Shown here: positions 38,535-48,447 of the stretch, in pieces
How positions within the stretch are numbered: position 1 is the first letter of the stretch
Layout of the letters: every line of letters starts with the position of its first letter
NCBI GenBank assembly: GCA_019828565.1
Contig: JAHDYR010000019.1
Location: 124,001 to 188,000, forward strand
Length of the DNA: 64,000 bases
Direction: 5' to 3'
Source of the DNA: Carpediemonas membranifera
Lineage: Eukaryota > Fornicata
Made by a program: the position numbers and the translations under genes
Notes under the pieces: generated by a model
The model's database searches: none
What the model saw: the letters and a program-made list of their open reading frames with translations, nothing else
What the model was told of the DNA's origin: nothing

Positions 38535-38732
38535 AACTACGTTCCTCACTCTCCAAAGCGATTTATCGTTTACGACTGTGCCAAACCATAAATGGCCAGT
38601 CGTTGCAGAATGTTCATCTATCATGCGTCTAATCGTAGTTCTCGTCACTAGCACGACCATTGCCTCCTTCACATAAGAACCTCGTTTACACGCGAGCGCT
38701 TGCCCGCTTACTATAGTGCCAACAGAGACGAC

Positions 38733-39830
38733 TCATGACTCGTCGTCGATAGATATTGCCCGCCCGCCCCTTGCCATCGGCATCGGGTCGAAGTATGCCC
38801 ATGCCCGGGGTGTCTCCCCGTCCAGGTCAACGTCAACAGTTGCTATTTGACTCCGGGATCTCAGTCCTGGTCCGGCAGACCTCTCCATGCGGTCTAGCCT
38901 GTCTTCCGCGGCGGGCTGCGGTGCGGAGTAGTCTTTGATGGTCTTGAGCCGCCGATCGAGCGCTTCCAGCTCCTCCCTGAGACGGCGGGACTCAGGGTCA
39001 TCCGCGTCGACTCCCCTGCCGGTGTACTGCCGGACAATCCGCCGCATCTTCGGACTCGGCGCCCTGCGGCTGAAGTGTGTCCCGCGGTCGTCATAAGAGT
39101 ATTGCAGCACGCGGGGCAGCGGCGACACAGCTCGCCCCGGTCCCCGTCTCATAGTGGGCGACCTGTTCCTCCTGGGATCCCGGTGGACTGGCACCTGTCG
39201 GACCCTCAGCAGGCCCGGGTCCTTGCGTGGGTCGGGAGCCTTGCCGGGCGGGTACCGGATGGGCGACACCGGACGCGGGATCTGGGACACAGCGGCGTCC
39301 TTGGGTAGTCTGGAGTACCGCCTGAGCACGTCCACGTCGGACACCACGAGCTTGTTCGAGTCAACTGACTCCGTGTCCGAGGGGACCGGCTCGGAACCGA
39401 GCATGGATAGGTTCAGGTCGGGGGCGTCGAGAGTGTTCTTCCGCTCGGCCGCGCCGCGGGCTGGTCGGGCGGGGGGGAGGTCAAACATCGTCGACAGCTC
39501 GGCGTCTGACTCAGCGTCTGAGTCGGGGAAGTACGGGGTCTCCACACGCGGTGTGAGGGTCATTGTTGACCACACAGTGGACTCTGAGGACACGGCGGCG
39601 AGCCTATAGGGCGGCTGGTTCGAAGATTTGGCAGGGAAGAGTGGGTTTGGCCTCGCGTTGGCTGATTGTGCGGTATTGGCGTCATAGTGATCATCTTGCA
39701 TGCTATTTCTTCGATTGCTCCTGTCAGAAGGTGCAGTATTCCGCCGAACAGTATCGAAATCTTCGAGGCCATCTAGCACGTCATCATTATTGTATGAACG
39801 CGTTCGTTTCTTCTGTGTAAAGACGTTCAT
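38733..39830 (-). CDS. Unknown disordered Arg/Ser/Pro-rich protein
   Basis: A 365-aa protein starting at MNVFTQKKRTRSYNNDD (an in-frame ATG at 39863 would add 11). It is rich in P, R, S and D, with repeated short basic-proline clusters (PRPVSPIRYPPGK, SPTMRRGPGRAVSP, SRRAPSPKMRR) that look like proline-directed kinase sites. A short coiled coil (SRRLREELEALDRRLKTIKD) lies near 285-305. There is no membrane segment or catalytic motif. A cytoskeletal or nuclear scaffold is possible, but no family is recognised. Confidence 0.65.
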   Translation of the reverse strand: MNVFTQKKRTRSYNNDDVLDGLEDFDTVRRNTAPSDRSNRRNSMQDDHYDANTAQSANARPNPLFPAKSSNQPPYRLAAVSSESTVWSTMTLTPRVETPYFPDSDAESDAELSTMFDLPPARPARGAAERKNTLDAPDLNLSMLGSEPVPSDTESVDSNKLVVSDVDVLRRYSRLPKDAAVSQIPRPVSPIRYPPGKAPDPRKDPGLLRVRQVPVHRDPRRNRSPTMRRGPGRAVSPLPRVLQYSYDDRGTHFSRRAPSPKMRRIVRQYTGRGVDADDPESRRLREELEALDRRLKTIKDYSAPQPAAEDRLDRMERSAGPGLRSRSQIATVDVDLDGETPRAWAYFDPMPMARGGRAISIDDES

Positions 39831-39969
39831 ATAGCGCATATAGCAGTACATACTGCCGTGCATCCAGCAAAGATGCTCAAAAGTCCCATTTGACCGGGAA
39901 GACGAGTAGCTTGGGTTATACTGCGAAGTGTCGAAACCATGGTCTGGGCGAAATATAGTCGTTTATACG

Positions 39970-40747
39970 TTAGATAGTGTCGAAGCCACCGACGTTCGTG
40001 TCGAACGGCTCCTCGTCGGCGTCGAGGCTCTTGTATCCGACGCCCTGGCGACCCTTCATGAAGTACAGGCCGCCAAACACACCGCCGCCAATGAGCGCGA
40101 CACCCACGACAACAAGGATGAGCACAGCTGAGAATAGGAGAGAGATGCCGATGATGGCGGCGACGAAAGCCACAGCGTTCTTCAAGAACGACATGACGGC
40201 CGAGGTCGAGCTCGTCTCTGCGCAGCAGGCCGCGTGGTAGACCGAGAAGAAGTTCACCTCAGTGGTGGTACCCTCGTCGAACCCTTCAAACTCGATGCGG
40301 GGGTCGCCCTTGCGAGTCTTGTCGCAGAACATAGTGATGTGCGTCTGCGCGATCTTCGTGGCGCCAATGGCACGTCCGTTCAGGTAAATTAGCGTAAACT
40401 GCGCTTCTGCATTCTCCGTAGGGCCGGGGGCGAGCTGGCTGTCGGAATACAGGCCAAGCGGGTAGTAGTTCTGCATTCCAGCAATCTCTTGCTTGCATGC
40501 ACCCTGGCCAGAGCACTGGGGGGCACCTACGGTCACTGGGCCTGTATAACACGCATATTCAATGTTACATACCGCAGAAGTTGATGAAATAGTCATAGAC
40601 GAGAGCGGTGTCGGGGATGTACCAGCCGGTGTCGCTGTGGAGCTTGTCGAGGTTCCACTTCTTGCCACCGAGCTCATATGTGCAGCTGCTAAGCACTGCG
40701 GGCACGAACGACAGCACAAGAACCGCAGCGATCAAGGAAATGCGCAT
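39970..40747 (-). CDS. MRH-domain type I membrane protein (mannose-6-phosphate receptor-like), two exons
   Basis: The exons are 40573-40747 and 39970-40541, giving 248 aa. The signal peptide is MRISLIAAVLVLSFVPAVLSS. The lumenal domain follows the MRH/MPR pattern: CTYELGGKKWNLDKL, YDYFINFCGPV, AP.CSGQGAC, an IYLNG core and several paired cysteines. One long hydrophobic segment (about 175-215) precedes a tail with GYKSL, a YxxPhi sorting signal, and an acidic DADEEPFD cluster. This is the layout of MPR/Mrl1-type cargo receptors or Atg27 at the trans-Golgi and endosome. Glycan-binding ability cannot be judged by eye. The 31-nt intron restores NFCGPV across a frame change. Confidence 0.85.
40542..40572 (-). 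other. Intron in the MRH-domain gene (31 nt, phase 1)
   Basis: Donor GTATGT, 3' end TTATACAG. This is the only one of the ten with T in place of C before the last four bases. Confidence 0.88.
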
Positions 40748-40887
40748 TCTTTGCGAAAATGACTTGACTTGCTCGACTCTCGGCCGGCAGTAGATGCTCG
40801 GAATCGCAGTCTCACAACCTACCCCACTCAAAATGGTGTTAAGGATACATGTTTATATCACACCCAGCGCTTACCGTCAGGCTGGAC

Positions 40888-42813
40888 TCAGTTGGTTTCC
40901 ATACCAGCCGCAATGTTGCTCTTGATTGCGAACTTCACAAAGTCCTCAAGCTTCTCCTTCTCCATTGCCTCAGAACGCCGGGCAATCTCCTCTGGACTGA
41001 TCTTGACTGGGGGCTGCCCGGGCTTGGGCTTGGGCGGTACGAACACCGCCTTCTGTCTGAGGTTGGGCGAGAGCTTCAGCACGTGGGTCACGCCCTTCTC
41101 GTCGCCAGCCAGGATGACGGGCGTAGTGTCGCTGAACGCGATGGTGGTGACCCGGTGGGGGCAGACCGTGTGCTGGCACACAGGCCGGTATCTGTTGATC
41201 GCGAGGTCATAAACTGCGATTTTCCCATCAGCCCTGGCGATGGCGAAGACAGTGGACGTGGCAGGCGACCAAGCGACCGAGTGGACCGGCACATCGAGCT
41301 CGAACCTGGCGATGGGGGCGTCTCTCTTGGAGTCCCAGAGCACTACGGCCCAGTCCTCCGCCGCGGAGAGGAAGAGGTCAGGCATCCACCGGTTCCAGCT
41401 CAGACCGGACACGGGCAGGGTGTGGCCCTTGAACTCCCGCAGATAGTGGGTCGTGTACGCCTTTGAGCAGAGCAGGATTGTGCCCGACGACGTGCCGACC
41501 AGATAATGGTGGTCAGACCCGGGGTTGAAGGCAAGCACCATGCCGCCGTCGTGCAGGGACAGCTGCGAGGCCCGCTTGATGTCTGTCTTTGCCACCGTCC
41601 AGCAGGCCGCGGTGCCGTCAGTCGAGGTCGAGTAAATGTCCATCCCCCGCCCCACAGAGTCGGCCCAGAACGTCACCGCCCAGGCCGCCTCAAGGTGCTT
41701 GCCGTTGCGGGCTGTCGACCTGGCCAGCGGTTGGGTCGGCGTGTCGGTGGGGAGCGCGGGGGCCCGGGCAATGTCGTAAACTGCGATTTCTCCGGAGTAA
41801 AGACCCGCGGCGAGTTGGGATGGTGCGATGGGGTTCCATGCAACACTGCAGATGTTTGCGGGCGTGACGATGACGGCCTCCGGGTAGTGGGGGCGGGTCA
41901 GGGAGAACACGGCGATGAACGACTGGGGGTGGGCGCCCTCGAGCAGGAAGGCGCGGGTGCCGTATGCCACGGCAAACAGGTCGGGGTGCTCGGGGTGCCA
42001 AGCGACGTCCGTCACGGCCTTGGATGAGGCGCGATCGTACTTGAACTTCCAGAGAGGGAGCATGGAGCCGCGGCTGCGGTCCTTGGCGTCTGCAGGGTTC
42101 TCGAAGAACTTATAGTCGGCGATGACCGAGCTCAGCGTGTTCTGGGAGATCATCCGCTCCATGAGGTGAAGGGGGCCCAGGGCCTCGGTGCCCAGCTCCG
42201 CCTTGGTGCCGTGGGGCTCGGTGGACGGGAGGACGGTAACGTCCGTGCTGGCTGTGTCGGCAGAGGCAGCGGGAGCGGCCTCCTTCCGGCGGGCGTCGGC
42301 CATGTACGCGTCATAAATGACGGACTGGTCGACTGTTCCGCGGACCTCGATGATGCGGGGGGCCTCTGTCGTAACGTTCTTATCCTTGTACGGATAGGTG
42401 AAACACTGCGTTGCCCGCTCACTGAAGTTGAACCGGTTGCGGAGGACGGTGTCGCCCTCGGGGGCCTCCGACACATCGTCCGCGGCATCGTCCTGCTTGG
42501 TCTCCTTGTCGCCGGCCTTCATGGCGAGATACTCCTCCTCCTGCTCGGCCTCGGCGCCACTCTGCCCAATGAGGATCGTGTCCTGGGAGAAGTGGTGGAT
42601 GTTCTTGTCCGTGTTCGTCGAGGCAACGAAGTGTTGTTCATTGAAGTTGAACAGGATGGTGTTGTCGGGCGCCTGGGGGTTATCGCTGCGAAGCATGCGA
42701 GTGATTTCCTCCTCGAGCTCCTTCGGTCCCAGTTGCAACTGATCCGCCGGCTTGATTACTTCTGCGGGCTTTTCAACGACCTTCTGGGCCTTCTTTCTTG
42801 CTTTAGGTGCCAT
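40888..42813 (-). CDS. DNAI1: Axonemal outer-arm dynein intermediate chain DNAI1 (IC1)
   Basis: A 641-aa WD-repeat intermediate chain of outer dynein arms (human DNAI1 is 699 aa). The N-terminus is basic and helical (PKARKKAQKVVEKPAEVIKP), followed by KELEEEITRMLRSDNP. The signature FNFSERATQCFTYPYKDK... and VIYDAYMAD match DNAI1. The C-terminal half (about 260-600) is a WD propeller: WHPEHPDLFAVAYG, VAWNPIAPSQLAAGLYSGEIAVYD, LSWNRWMPDLFLSAAEDWAVVLWD and PVHSVAWSPATSTVFAIARADGKIAVYDL. It acts in the motile cilium. A DNAI2 partner is not in this window. Confidence 0.95.
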   Translation of the reverse strand: MAPKARKKAQKVVEKPAEVIKPADQLQLGPKELEEEITRMLRSDNPQAPDNTILFNFNEQHFVASTNTDKNIHHFSQDTILIGQSGAEAEQEEEYLAMKAGDKETKQDDAADDVSEAPEGDTVLRNRFNFSERATQCFTYPYKDKNVTTEAPRIIEVRGTVDQSVIYDAYMADARRKEAAPAASADTASTDVTVLPSTEPHGTKAELGTEALGPLHLMERMISQNTLSSVIADYKFFENPADAKDRSRGSMLPLWKFKYDRASSKAVTDVAWHPEHPDLFAVAYGTRAFLLEGAHPQSFIAVFSLTRPHYPEAVIVTPANICSVAWNPIAPSQLAAGLYSGEIAVYDIARAPALPTDTPTQPLARSTARNGKHLEAAWAVTFWADSVGRGMDIYSTSTDGTAACWTVAKTDIKRASQLSLHDGGMVLAFNPGSDHHYLVGTSSGTILLCSKAYTTHYLREFKGHTLPVSGLSWNRWMPDLFLSAAEDWAVVLWDSKRDAPIARFELDVPVHSVAWSPATSTVFAIARADGKIAVYDLAINRYRPVCQHTVCPHRVTTIAFSDTTPVILAGDEKGVTHVLKLSPNLRQKAVFVPPKPKPGQPPVKISPEEIARRSEAMEKEKLEDFVKFAIKSNIAAGMETN

Positions 42814-43063
42814 TAGCGTCCTCCGTCGCTATCGTCGTATTTTGAGTCCAGAAGTCAGCTACAAAGAGCATGGTCGTGCAGGGCGGGAGGGGGTCAGGCA
42901 TGTGTTGTCCTTGAGCTGATGCTACCCAGGGCAATGTAGTCATTTGAATTCATCCATGCAGCCTCGTTAGACTTCTAGAATGAACATTATCGTCCAAAAA
43001 GCCAATGCCATTTCAGCGCTAGACACCCTTTACACTCTAGTATCAACGCTACCATTGTCGGCA

Positions 43064-46000
43064 TCATAGCTCCTCCATCTCTGGGAAGCACTCGAGAAGG
43101 CCCTCGAGCGTGTCGTCGTCAATCTCATCGCGGGTCATAGATTGGAATAGGAGATCGAACTGTCGGCGTATGCTGCTCATTCTGATAATCGTCCTGAAGA
43201 AATAAATGAAATAAAATACTGCAAGGAGGACGACGAATGCCGCAAAAATTAGCACAATATTCGTCTGTGTGTCGTTGATCTGGGAGATGAAGCGCCCCCG
43301 CATGTTGTACTGGAGCCAGTAGAGCCCCCCGCTCATGCTCAACACGGCCGTGTCGTTGAGGAATGCTTGGCCGGGGGCACTGGTCAGCCCGTCGTCAAGC
43401 TCGGCCAGCGCCAGGTCCGCGAAGGAAAGGTAGGCCTGAGCGAGGGCGAGCAGGCCCTGGCGAGCCTCCACGGGGCGGGTGTCGAGGCATGCGTCCGTGT
43501 GGAGCCTTAGACATTCCTTCGAGTGGAGGAGCAGCTCGATCTCGTCCTCGTTGTAGCCAGCCATCCAGTTGTCCGTCGCCATGACGTGGGTCAGCCCTGT
43601 GGCGAGGGTTTTCATCGTCTGCCGGCCGTCTGCCCATGCCTCCTCGACGATGGCGAGGTCTTGGTTCAGACCGGCGAGGTAGGGGACGAACTGGCCGAGC
43701 ACTGTGAGGTCGGTCCCAAACAGAGCCGCGGCCGTAGCAGTGCTCATGGGGGCGTCCGCGGCGCTCCAGGTGGACGCTGCCTCGAGCTGGTTGAGGTGGG
43801 CGAGCAGGAGGAGGGAGCGGTACTGTATGAAGATGTTCTCTGCGGTTTGGGTGATATCACTGGTCTGGAACAAGGCGTACCAGATGAGGGCGACGAAGAG
43901 GAGGGCGAACGTCAACAGCCACAGCGAGAGCAGGGGCAGCTGGCGGATGGTGAAGGACACGCGGATGTGTCTTGCCCGCATCGCCCGAGTTCGGCCCGAA
44001 GAAAGATTCGGCTCGGGCTCCTCTACCACGCCTGCAAGCTTCACCGGCCCTGTCCGGACACTGTGGCTCGTCAGGCTGGACTTCCGGGTCCCGTGTCGTG
44101 AGGGCGCCTCGTCGGTGGATGAGCCCGTCGCCCCGGCGTCCCACACCATCGTGGTGTCGCTGTCGAAGGGTGACGCGAGCGACTCAACGTCGTCATGCGA
44201 CTCGTCCGGGTTGATCAGTTGAATGGAGCTAAACTGCACCTGACTCTGTCTGGGTTGACCCGGATCCGAACCGAGGAGGTCGATAAGGCCGCCCGTGTCA
44301 CTGTCAGAGTCGTTGAAATCTGAGACGGGTTGGCCTTGGGCCGCGTCTGTGAATCCGGCGAGTCTTCTCTTGCGCACGGCCCGCTTGGACCTCGACCGTT
44401 CGTACTTCAGGATGAGTTTGTCAAGTAATGTTGTCGGGACGCTGCTGAAGAGCTGGATGATATGGGCGTTGAACATGGCGTCCTGGGCCATCGGCACGAT
44501 GTACAGCACGCCAGCAACAACCACAAAGCTAGCGAGGAAAATGACAAAGATGACTGCGAATGTCGTGAGTTCGACGAGGGGGAAGATCTGTGACATCTGG
44601 AACACGGAGTCCGCCACCTCGAACAGTCCATCCAGGGCCGTGTCTGCGAGGGTGTATTCGATCCCGAGGAGGTGGTCGGTCAGTTCAGAAGTGCAGGTTA
44701 AGACAGGATGGGGGTCGGCGGACGCCCGGGCGGCCTGGAGACAGAAGGTGACGTCCTCGGCGGCATAGACGGCATGGGAGATGAAGGAGTAGATGGACAC
44801 CTCGTCGACCGAGGAGATAGCGCCCGCCGTGAACGTTGTTTCGTTGATTCTGCCGGAGATGAGGAGATCCTCGAGGTTGTATGCTCGCCGCGTGAGCGTC
44901 TTGATCACCGTGTTGATCGTCTTCGTGTATGATGACTCCGACACTGCGATGACGGTCCCATACGGATCCTCCTGCATCATCGTCCAGTCCTCAGTCTCGT
45001 ATACATAGAGGAAGTTATGATATGTACCGAGGGCAGCGGATATGTAACTCTCGGCCAGCTCCTCGGTGACAGCCTTCCAAAAGGGACCGGCGCACTGCAC
45101 AGCCGCTGCCAGAGTCACCGGCGACCCCTCTCTTAGGGTCGAAAGGCCCAGGCCGACCATCTGAACCCCAGTGGCGACACCAGAGGCCATGACCAGCTGC
45201 CACGAGATGAACCGACACAGCTGCAGGGCCGCGGCAACCATGAGTATGGCCGTGCTGAACAGCACTGCGATGAGGACGACGGACCCGAGGGCACGGGTGT
45301 GCATCGAGACGAAGTTGGCGCTGCGACGGTGCAGGTCGAACATCGGCACCCTCGCTGCAGTCCTGCGGCGGCTGATCGCCCCGTGTTCGTTGCCTCGCAC
45401 GACCTCGAGCTCGTCGGCCTGACCCTCGAGCGAGCAAACGTATTCAGCGGAGACGTCATCGCGGTAGATCATCCGGATATACTGAATATACGACCGCAAC
45501 ACGCGGGGCGTAGGGTCCTTGAGCATGCGGGCGTACAGCTTCTCCGTGGCAGTCAGCATGCTCTGGATACGGCGGATATGCCTCAAGAAATCCCTGAGTC
45601 GGCCAAGAGTCATCTTCTGGCTCTTCTGTGCCTCCACCAGTGTCCAGAACGACGCCAATGCATCTGTAAGCCTCCTCTGACTCCGGTGCAGCGTGTTCAT
45701 GTTCCTCTGGGCCTCCACTTGTCCGACTGCGTTTGAGTCGCCGTGAAGAGACGAGGCGTACTTGCCGCATATGAAGTAGAAGTATTGAGCGTCTATGGCG
45801 GTGAATGGCGCGTGGAAGACGTGTGAGGTGCTGTTGATCACGCTAGTGAGCGTCCTGCTCTTAAAACATGCGATAAAGTGCACGTATGCCATCGTACTCA
45901 GAGCTGAACGACGCCATCTGGTCCGGGAGAACTGGAACAGCCGGATACACGCATCGATCTCCCGCTGCGTGGTCTCCTTGGCCTGTGCGATGTCCTCGCG

Positions 46001-46417
46001 CCAGTCCTCGGGGAGCAGGTCGTAGTCGATGGTACCGCCGTCAGTCATCCCGCCGTCGAACTCCATGATGGAGGTCGGCACGCGCCTCTCTATGTTCCTA
46101 ATAACGCTCTGTTGCCGTCTAATGCGTCTAATCGTGCTCCTGAGAGCGATCTCCGTCTGGAACGGCAGCAGCATGGGCAGTGCCGGTCTGTTGGCCATCA
46201 GGGCTGTAACGTCGGTCGTATCGGCCGGCAGGGCCATCACACGACGGTACTTACCCACTGGGATCTCGAGCAGGAACATGTGCAGTGCGGGGAGGGCGCA
46301 GACGACGATGACCACGCCCAGGGCTACAGGCAGCAACCGGTACTCGGCCAGGAATTGCTGTGGGGAAAAGAACTCGTCATTTCGCCAAAAGCGTTCAATC
46401 TTAGCGGCTGGGCGGGA
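43064..46417 (-). CDS. Multi-spanning Tmc-like protist membrane protein, 5' end unresolved
   Basis: Open for about 1,117 codons up to a stop at 46418-46420, with no ATG in the first part of the frame; protein-like sequence (ERFWRNDEFFSPQQFLAEYRLL) runs to near that stop. The true start is probably in an upstream exon I could not place. A helical cytosolic block (LTDALASFWTLVEAQKS..., TATEKLYARMLKDPTPRVLRSYIQYIRMIYRDD) matches the region found in protist TmcB/TmcC-like proteins. Paired transmembrane segments flank large loops (about residues 340-400, 610-640, 800-825 and 1040-1065 from 46336). No cyclase, PAS or kinase domain follows; the tail is a short acidic end. A sensory role is inference. 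Confidence 0.7.
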   Translation of the reverse strand, partial: SRPAAKIERFWRNDEFFSPQQFLAEYRLLPVALGVVIVVCALPALHMFLLEIPVGKYRRVMALPADTTDVTALMANRPALPMLLPFQTEIALRSTIRRIRRQQSVIRNIERRVPTSIMEFDGGMTDGGTIDYDLLPEDWREDIAQAKETTQREIDACIRLFQFSRTRWRRSALSTMAYVHFIACFKSRTLTSVINSTSHVFHAPFTAIDAQYFYFICGKYASSLHGDSNAVGQVEAQRNMNTLHRSQRRLTDALASFWTLVEAQKSQKMTLGRLRDFLRHIRRIQSMLTATEKLYARMLKDPTPRVLRSYIQYIRMIYRDDVSAEYVCSLEGQADELEVVRGNEHGAISRRRTAARVPMFDLHRRSANFVSMHTRALGSVVLIAVLFSTAILMVAAALQLCRFISWQLVMASGVATGVQMVGLGLSTLREGSPVTLAAAVQCAGPFWKAVTEELAESYISAALGTYHNFLYVYETEDWTMMQEDPYGTVIAVSESSYTKTINTVIKTLTRRAYNLEDLLISGRINETTFTAGAISSVDEVSIYSFISHAVYAAEDVTFCLQAARASADPHPVLTCTSELTDHLLGIEYTLADTALDGLFEVADSVFQMSQIFPLVELTTFAVIFVIFLASFVVVAGVLYIVPMAQDAMFNAHIIQLFSSVPTTLLDKLILKYERSRSKRAVRKRRLAGFTDAAQGQPVSDFNDSDSDTGGLIDLLGSDPGQPRQSQVQFSSIQLINPDESHDDVESLASPFDSDTTMVWDAGATGSSTDEAPSRHGTRKSSLTSHSVRTGPVKLAGVVEEPEPNLSSGRTRAMRARHIRVSFTIRQLPLLSLWLLTFALLFVALIWYALFQTSDITQTAENIFIQYRSLLLLAHLNQLEAASTWSAADAPMSTATAAALFGTDLTVLGQFVPYLAGLNQDLAIVEEAWADGRQTMKTLATGLTHVMATDNWMAGYNEDEIELLLHSKECLRLHTDACLDTRPVEARQGLLALAQAYLSFADLALAELDDGLTSAPGQAFLNDTAVLSMSGGLYWLQYNMRGRFISQINDTQTNIVLIFAAFVVLLAVFYFIYFFRTIIRMSSIRRQFDLLFQSMTRDEIDDDTLEGLLECFPEMEEL

Positions 46418-46765
46418 TCAGACCTTGTATGGGGCGACAGCCGACGCTCTCAGCACCTGTTTTGCTTGGGGTCAGGCTGGGGACCGGTATTTCCACAAGG
46501 AGACACTACCCTCACTTCAAGCTCAGACTCGGGCGTTTAAACAGTAATAAGTAGCCCCCCCCCCACATGCGCACGGGTTGGCTCGGCCGATAACTGTGTC
46601 AAGCCAGTTTTTTCGCAGCGTCGAAGATTTCGAGATTTCTGTGGTAACTTTTGGTGACAATCAACCTCGGCACATTCCTTAAATCTCGCGGTATTGGCTC
46701 TCTTATGACGCAGACAGATCCCCCAGTAGCGCGCCTTTATCAATTGAACTCGTATCCCTCGCCAC
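46418..46765. other. Intergenic stretch with a C13 run
   Basis: 348 bp between importin alpha and the Tmc-like gene, which should contain the missing 5' exon or promoter. A run of about 13 C (46554-46566) is present. GATAAAG about 25 nt past the importin stop may be its poly(A) element. Confidence 0.45.
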
Positions 46766-48319
46766 TCATACGAAAGAAAGCCGCCCCTCCTCGACGTCGA
46801 CCATCTCATCACGGTCGTCCAGCCCGAACTCCTGAAGCAGCCGCTCCGCCTCGATCCTGATGCTCGCCTTGGGGTTCGACGCGAGAAGGGATATGCGGTC
46901 GACCCCCTTATACATGTGCAGGAGGTCGATAAATGGGTTCACCGACGGGTCTAGCGAGCCGCACGCCGTCAGAATGTTCCTGATACTCTCGAGAACCACG
47001 ACGTACCAGGCCGAGCTGCGGCCGGGGCTGGGGGCGAGGCAGTCGCACAGCAAGCGGATGAGACCGTGGTCCGAGGCGGCTGTGGTCAGCTGGGACAGAG
47101 ACGCGTTCATCGTAAAGTTCCGGATGAAGAATACCGCCTCCCGCCGGATGGCGTGCGACCCCTGCTCTACCAGCCTGGTGACCACGGGCAGCACGCCCTC
47201 TGCCAGGGCGGCCGTGAGCTGCGACTGGGTGCCGGCAGCAACGTTGGAAAGCGCCCACAGAGCCTCCCTGACAATAGGGTCGGGTCCCGTCGAGACGACC
47301 TGGGCGAGGGCGGGTAGACCGCGGGCACTGATGACGAGGTCGACAAATGAGTCGTCGTCTGCGGACGTAACATTGCCCAGGATACGAATGGCCTCTGCGG
47401 CAACCGACCGGGGAGCTGATACCATGGTGACAACAAAGGGGATCATCCCTGACCGGCAGACCGCAGCAATGTCCGCGTCGTCCCCCGCACAGCAGAACCC
47501 CACGGCGCGGAGGACGTCGGACAGGGCGTTGTTCACCTCGGGATCGCCCAGAGTGTGGTCCAGCCGCCCGATGAGACGGCCCAGTGCGGGTAGGGTCTCG
47601 TGGAGCTGGTCCCGGGCCGCCCTGGACTCCGGGGGGAGCTGCTGGGCGATACAGCCGACTGCCCAGGTCAGCGTGCGGCTGCTCTTCAGAGAGGGGTTCG
47701 CGTCGAGCAAACTGACGGCGCGGGGCACAAACCCGTTGGCGATGATGGACTCGGCGAATCCTGCCTTGAGGTCGCACACGAGGTTGCCGAGACACCAGAT
47801 AGCCTGTGTCGCTACAGCGTCGTCCGAAGAGTCCATTGCTCTGAACAGGACAGGAACAGCACCCGCCCCGACGACCTGGCCGGAGTAATCGTCTGATGAG
47901 CACAGGTTCGTGAGCAACCAGGCGGACTCGAGTCGCAGTCGGGGCGACGGCGCCGTGTCAAGGAGGTTCACGGCGATAGGGAGGATTCCCGCCCGGAGGA
48001 TGGCGTCGAAGATCACCGCGCGGCTGAGGGATGCGGCCAGGCGTACCTGGAACGCTGCCTGCAGCTGGGCAGTGTGGTCGTCGCTTTGAAGACGAGTAGC
48101 GCATTCGAAGAACTCGTCGTCGGTGTCTGGACGCGGAAGATTGGCAAAAATGCTTTCATCGATGTCCTCTACCGCAGAAAAGTCTTGTTCAGCTGATATG
48201 CATGCGACAGCAACAAAAGTCTCTTCTCGCTTCTGCTTCCGAAGAGTATTGATATCATTCTCCCGGTTTTTGCGTCCACCAACAGCATCGAACCCCTTCC
48301 TGACATTCCGATCAGCCAT
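46766..48319 (-). CDS. Importin subunit alpha (karyopherin alpha)
   Basis: A 517-aa nuclear import adaptor. The N-terminal importin-beta-binding domain is basic (RKGFDAVGGRKNRENDINTLRKQKREE), followed by about ten armadillo repeats. The NLS-binding ladder W..N is recognisable: AWLLTNLC, AIWCLGNL, TWAVGCIAQ (degenerate), EALWALSNVAAG and AVFFIRNFT. It binds classical nuclear localisation signals and hands cargo to importin beta. The usual length is 520-540. Repeats 3-4 have lost some canonical W/N residues, as in divergent protists. Confidence 0.94.
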   Translation of the reverse strand: MADRNVRKGFDAVGGRKNRENDINTLRKQKREETFVAVACISAEQDFSAVEDIDESIFANLPRPDTDDEFFECATRLQSDDHTAQLQAAFQVRLAASLSRAVIFDAILRAGILPIAVNLLDTAPSPRLRLESAWLLTNLCSSDDYSGQVVGAGAVPVLFRAMDSSDDAVATQAIWCLGNLVCDLKAGFAESIIANGFVPRAVSLLDANPSLKSSRTLTWAVGCIAQQLPPESRAARDQLHETLPALGRLIGRLDHTLGDPEVNNALSDVLRAVGFCCAGDDADIAAVCRSGMIPFVVTMVSAPRSVAAEAIRILGNVTSADDDSFVDLVISARGLPALAQVVSTGPDPIVREALWALSNVAAGTQSQLTAALAEGVLPVVTRLVEQGSHAIRREAVFFIRNFTMNASLSQLTTAASDHGLIRLLCDCLAPSPGRSSAWYVVVLESIRNILTACGSLDPSVNPFIDLLHMYKGVDRISLLASNPKASIRIEAERLLQEFGLDDRDEMVDVEEGRLSFV

Positions 48320-48440
48320 GCTGTCTGTTTCAGCGACTGATACACATGGCTTCGCATAATTCGCGTAGACGAAACAGATATGTTTAAACGTCAGAACGCC
48401 AAGACCCCAAGACTGAAGCCCGCATCGTCCTCTGTATCAT

Positions 48441-48447
48441 GTTTACT
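48441..48447 (-). terminator. Putative poly(A) element AGTAAAC at the SDS3-like stop
   Basis: The TGA stop runs straight into GTAAAC, giving AGTAAAC. Confidence 0.5.
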
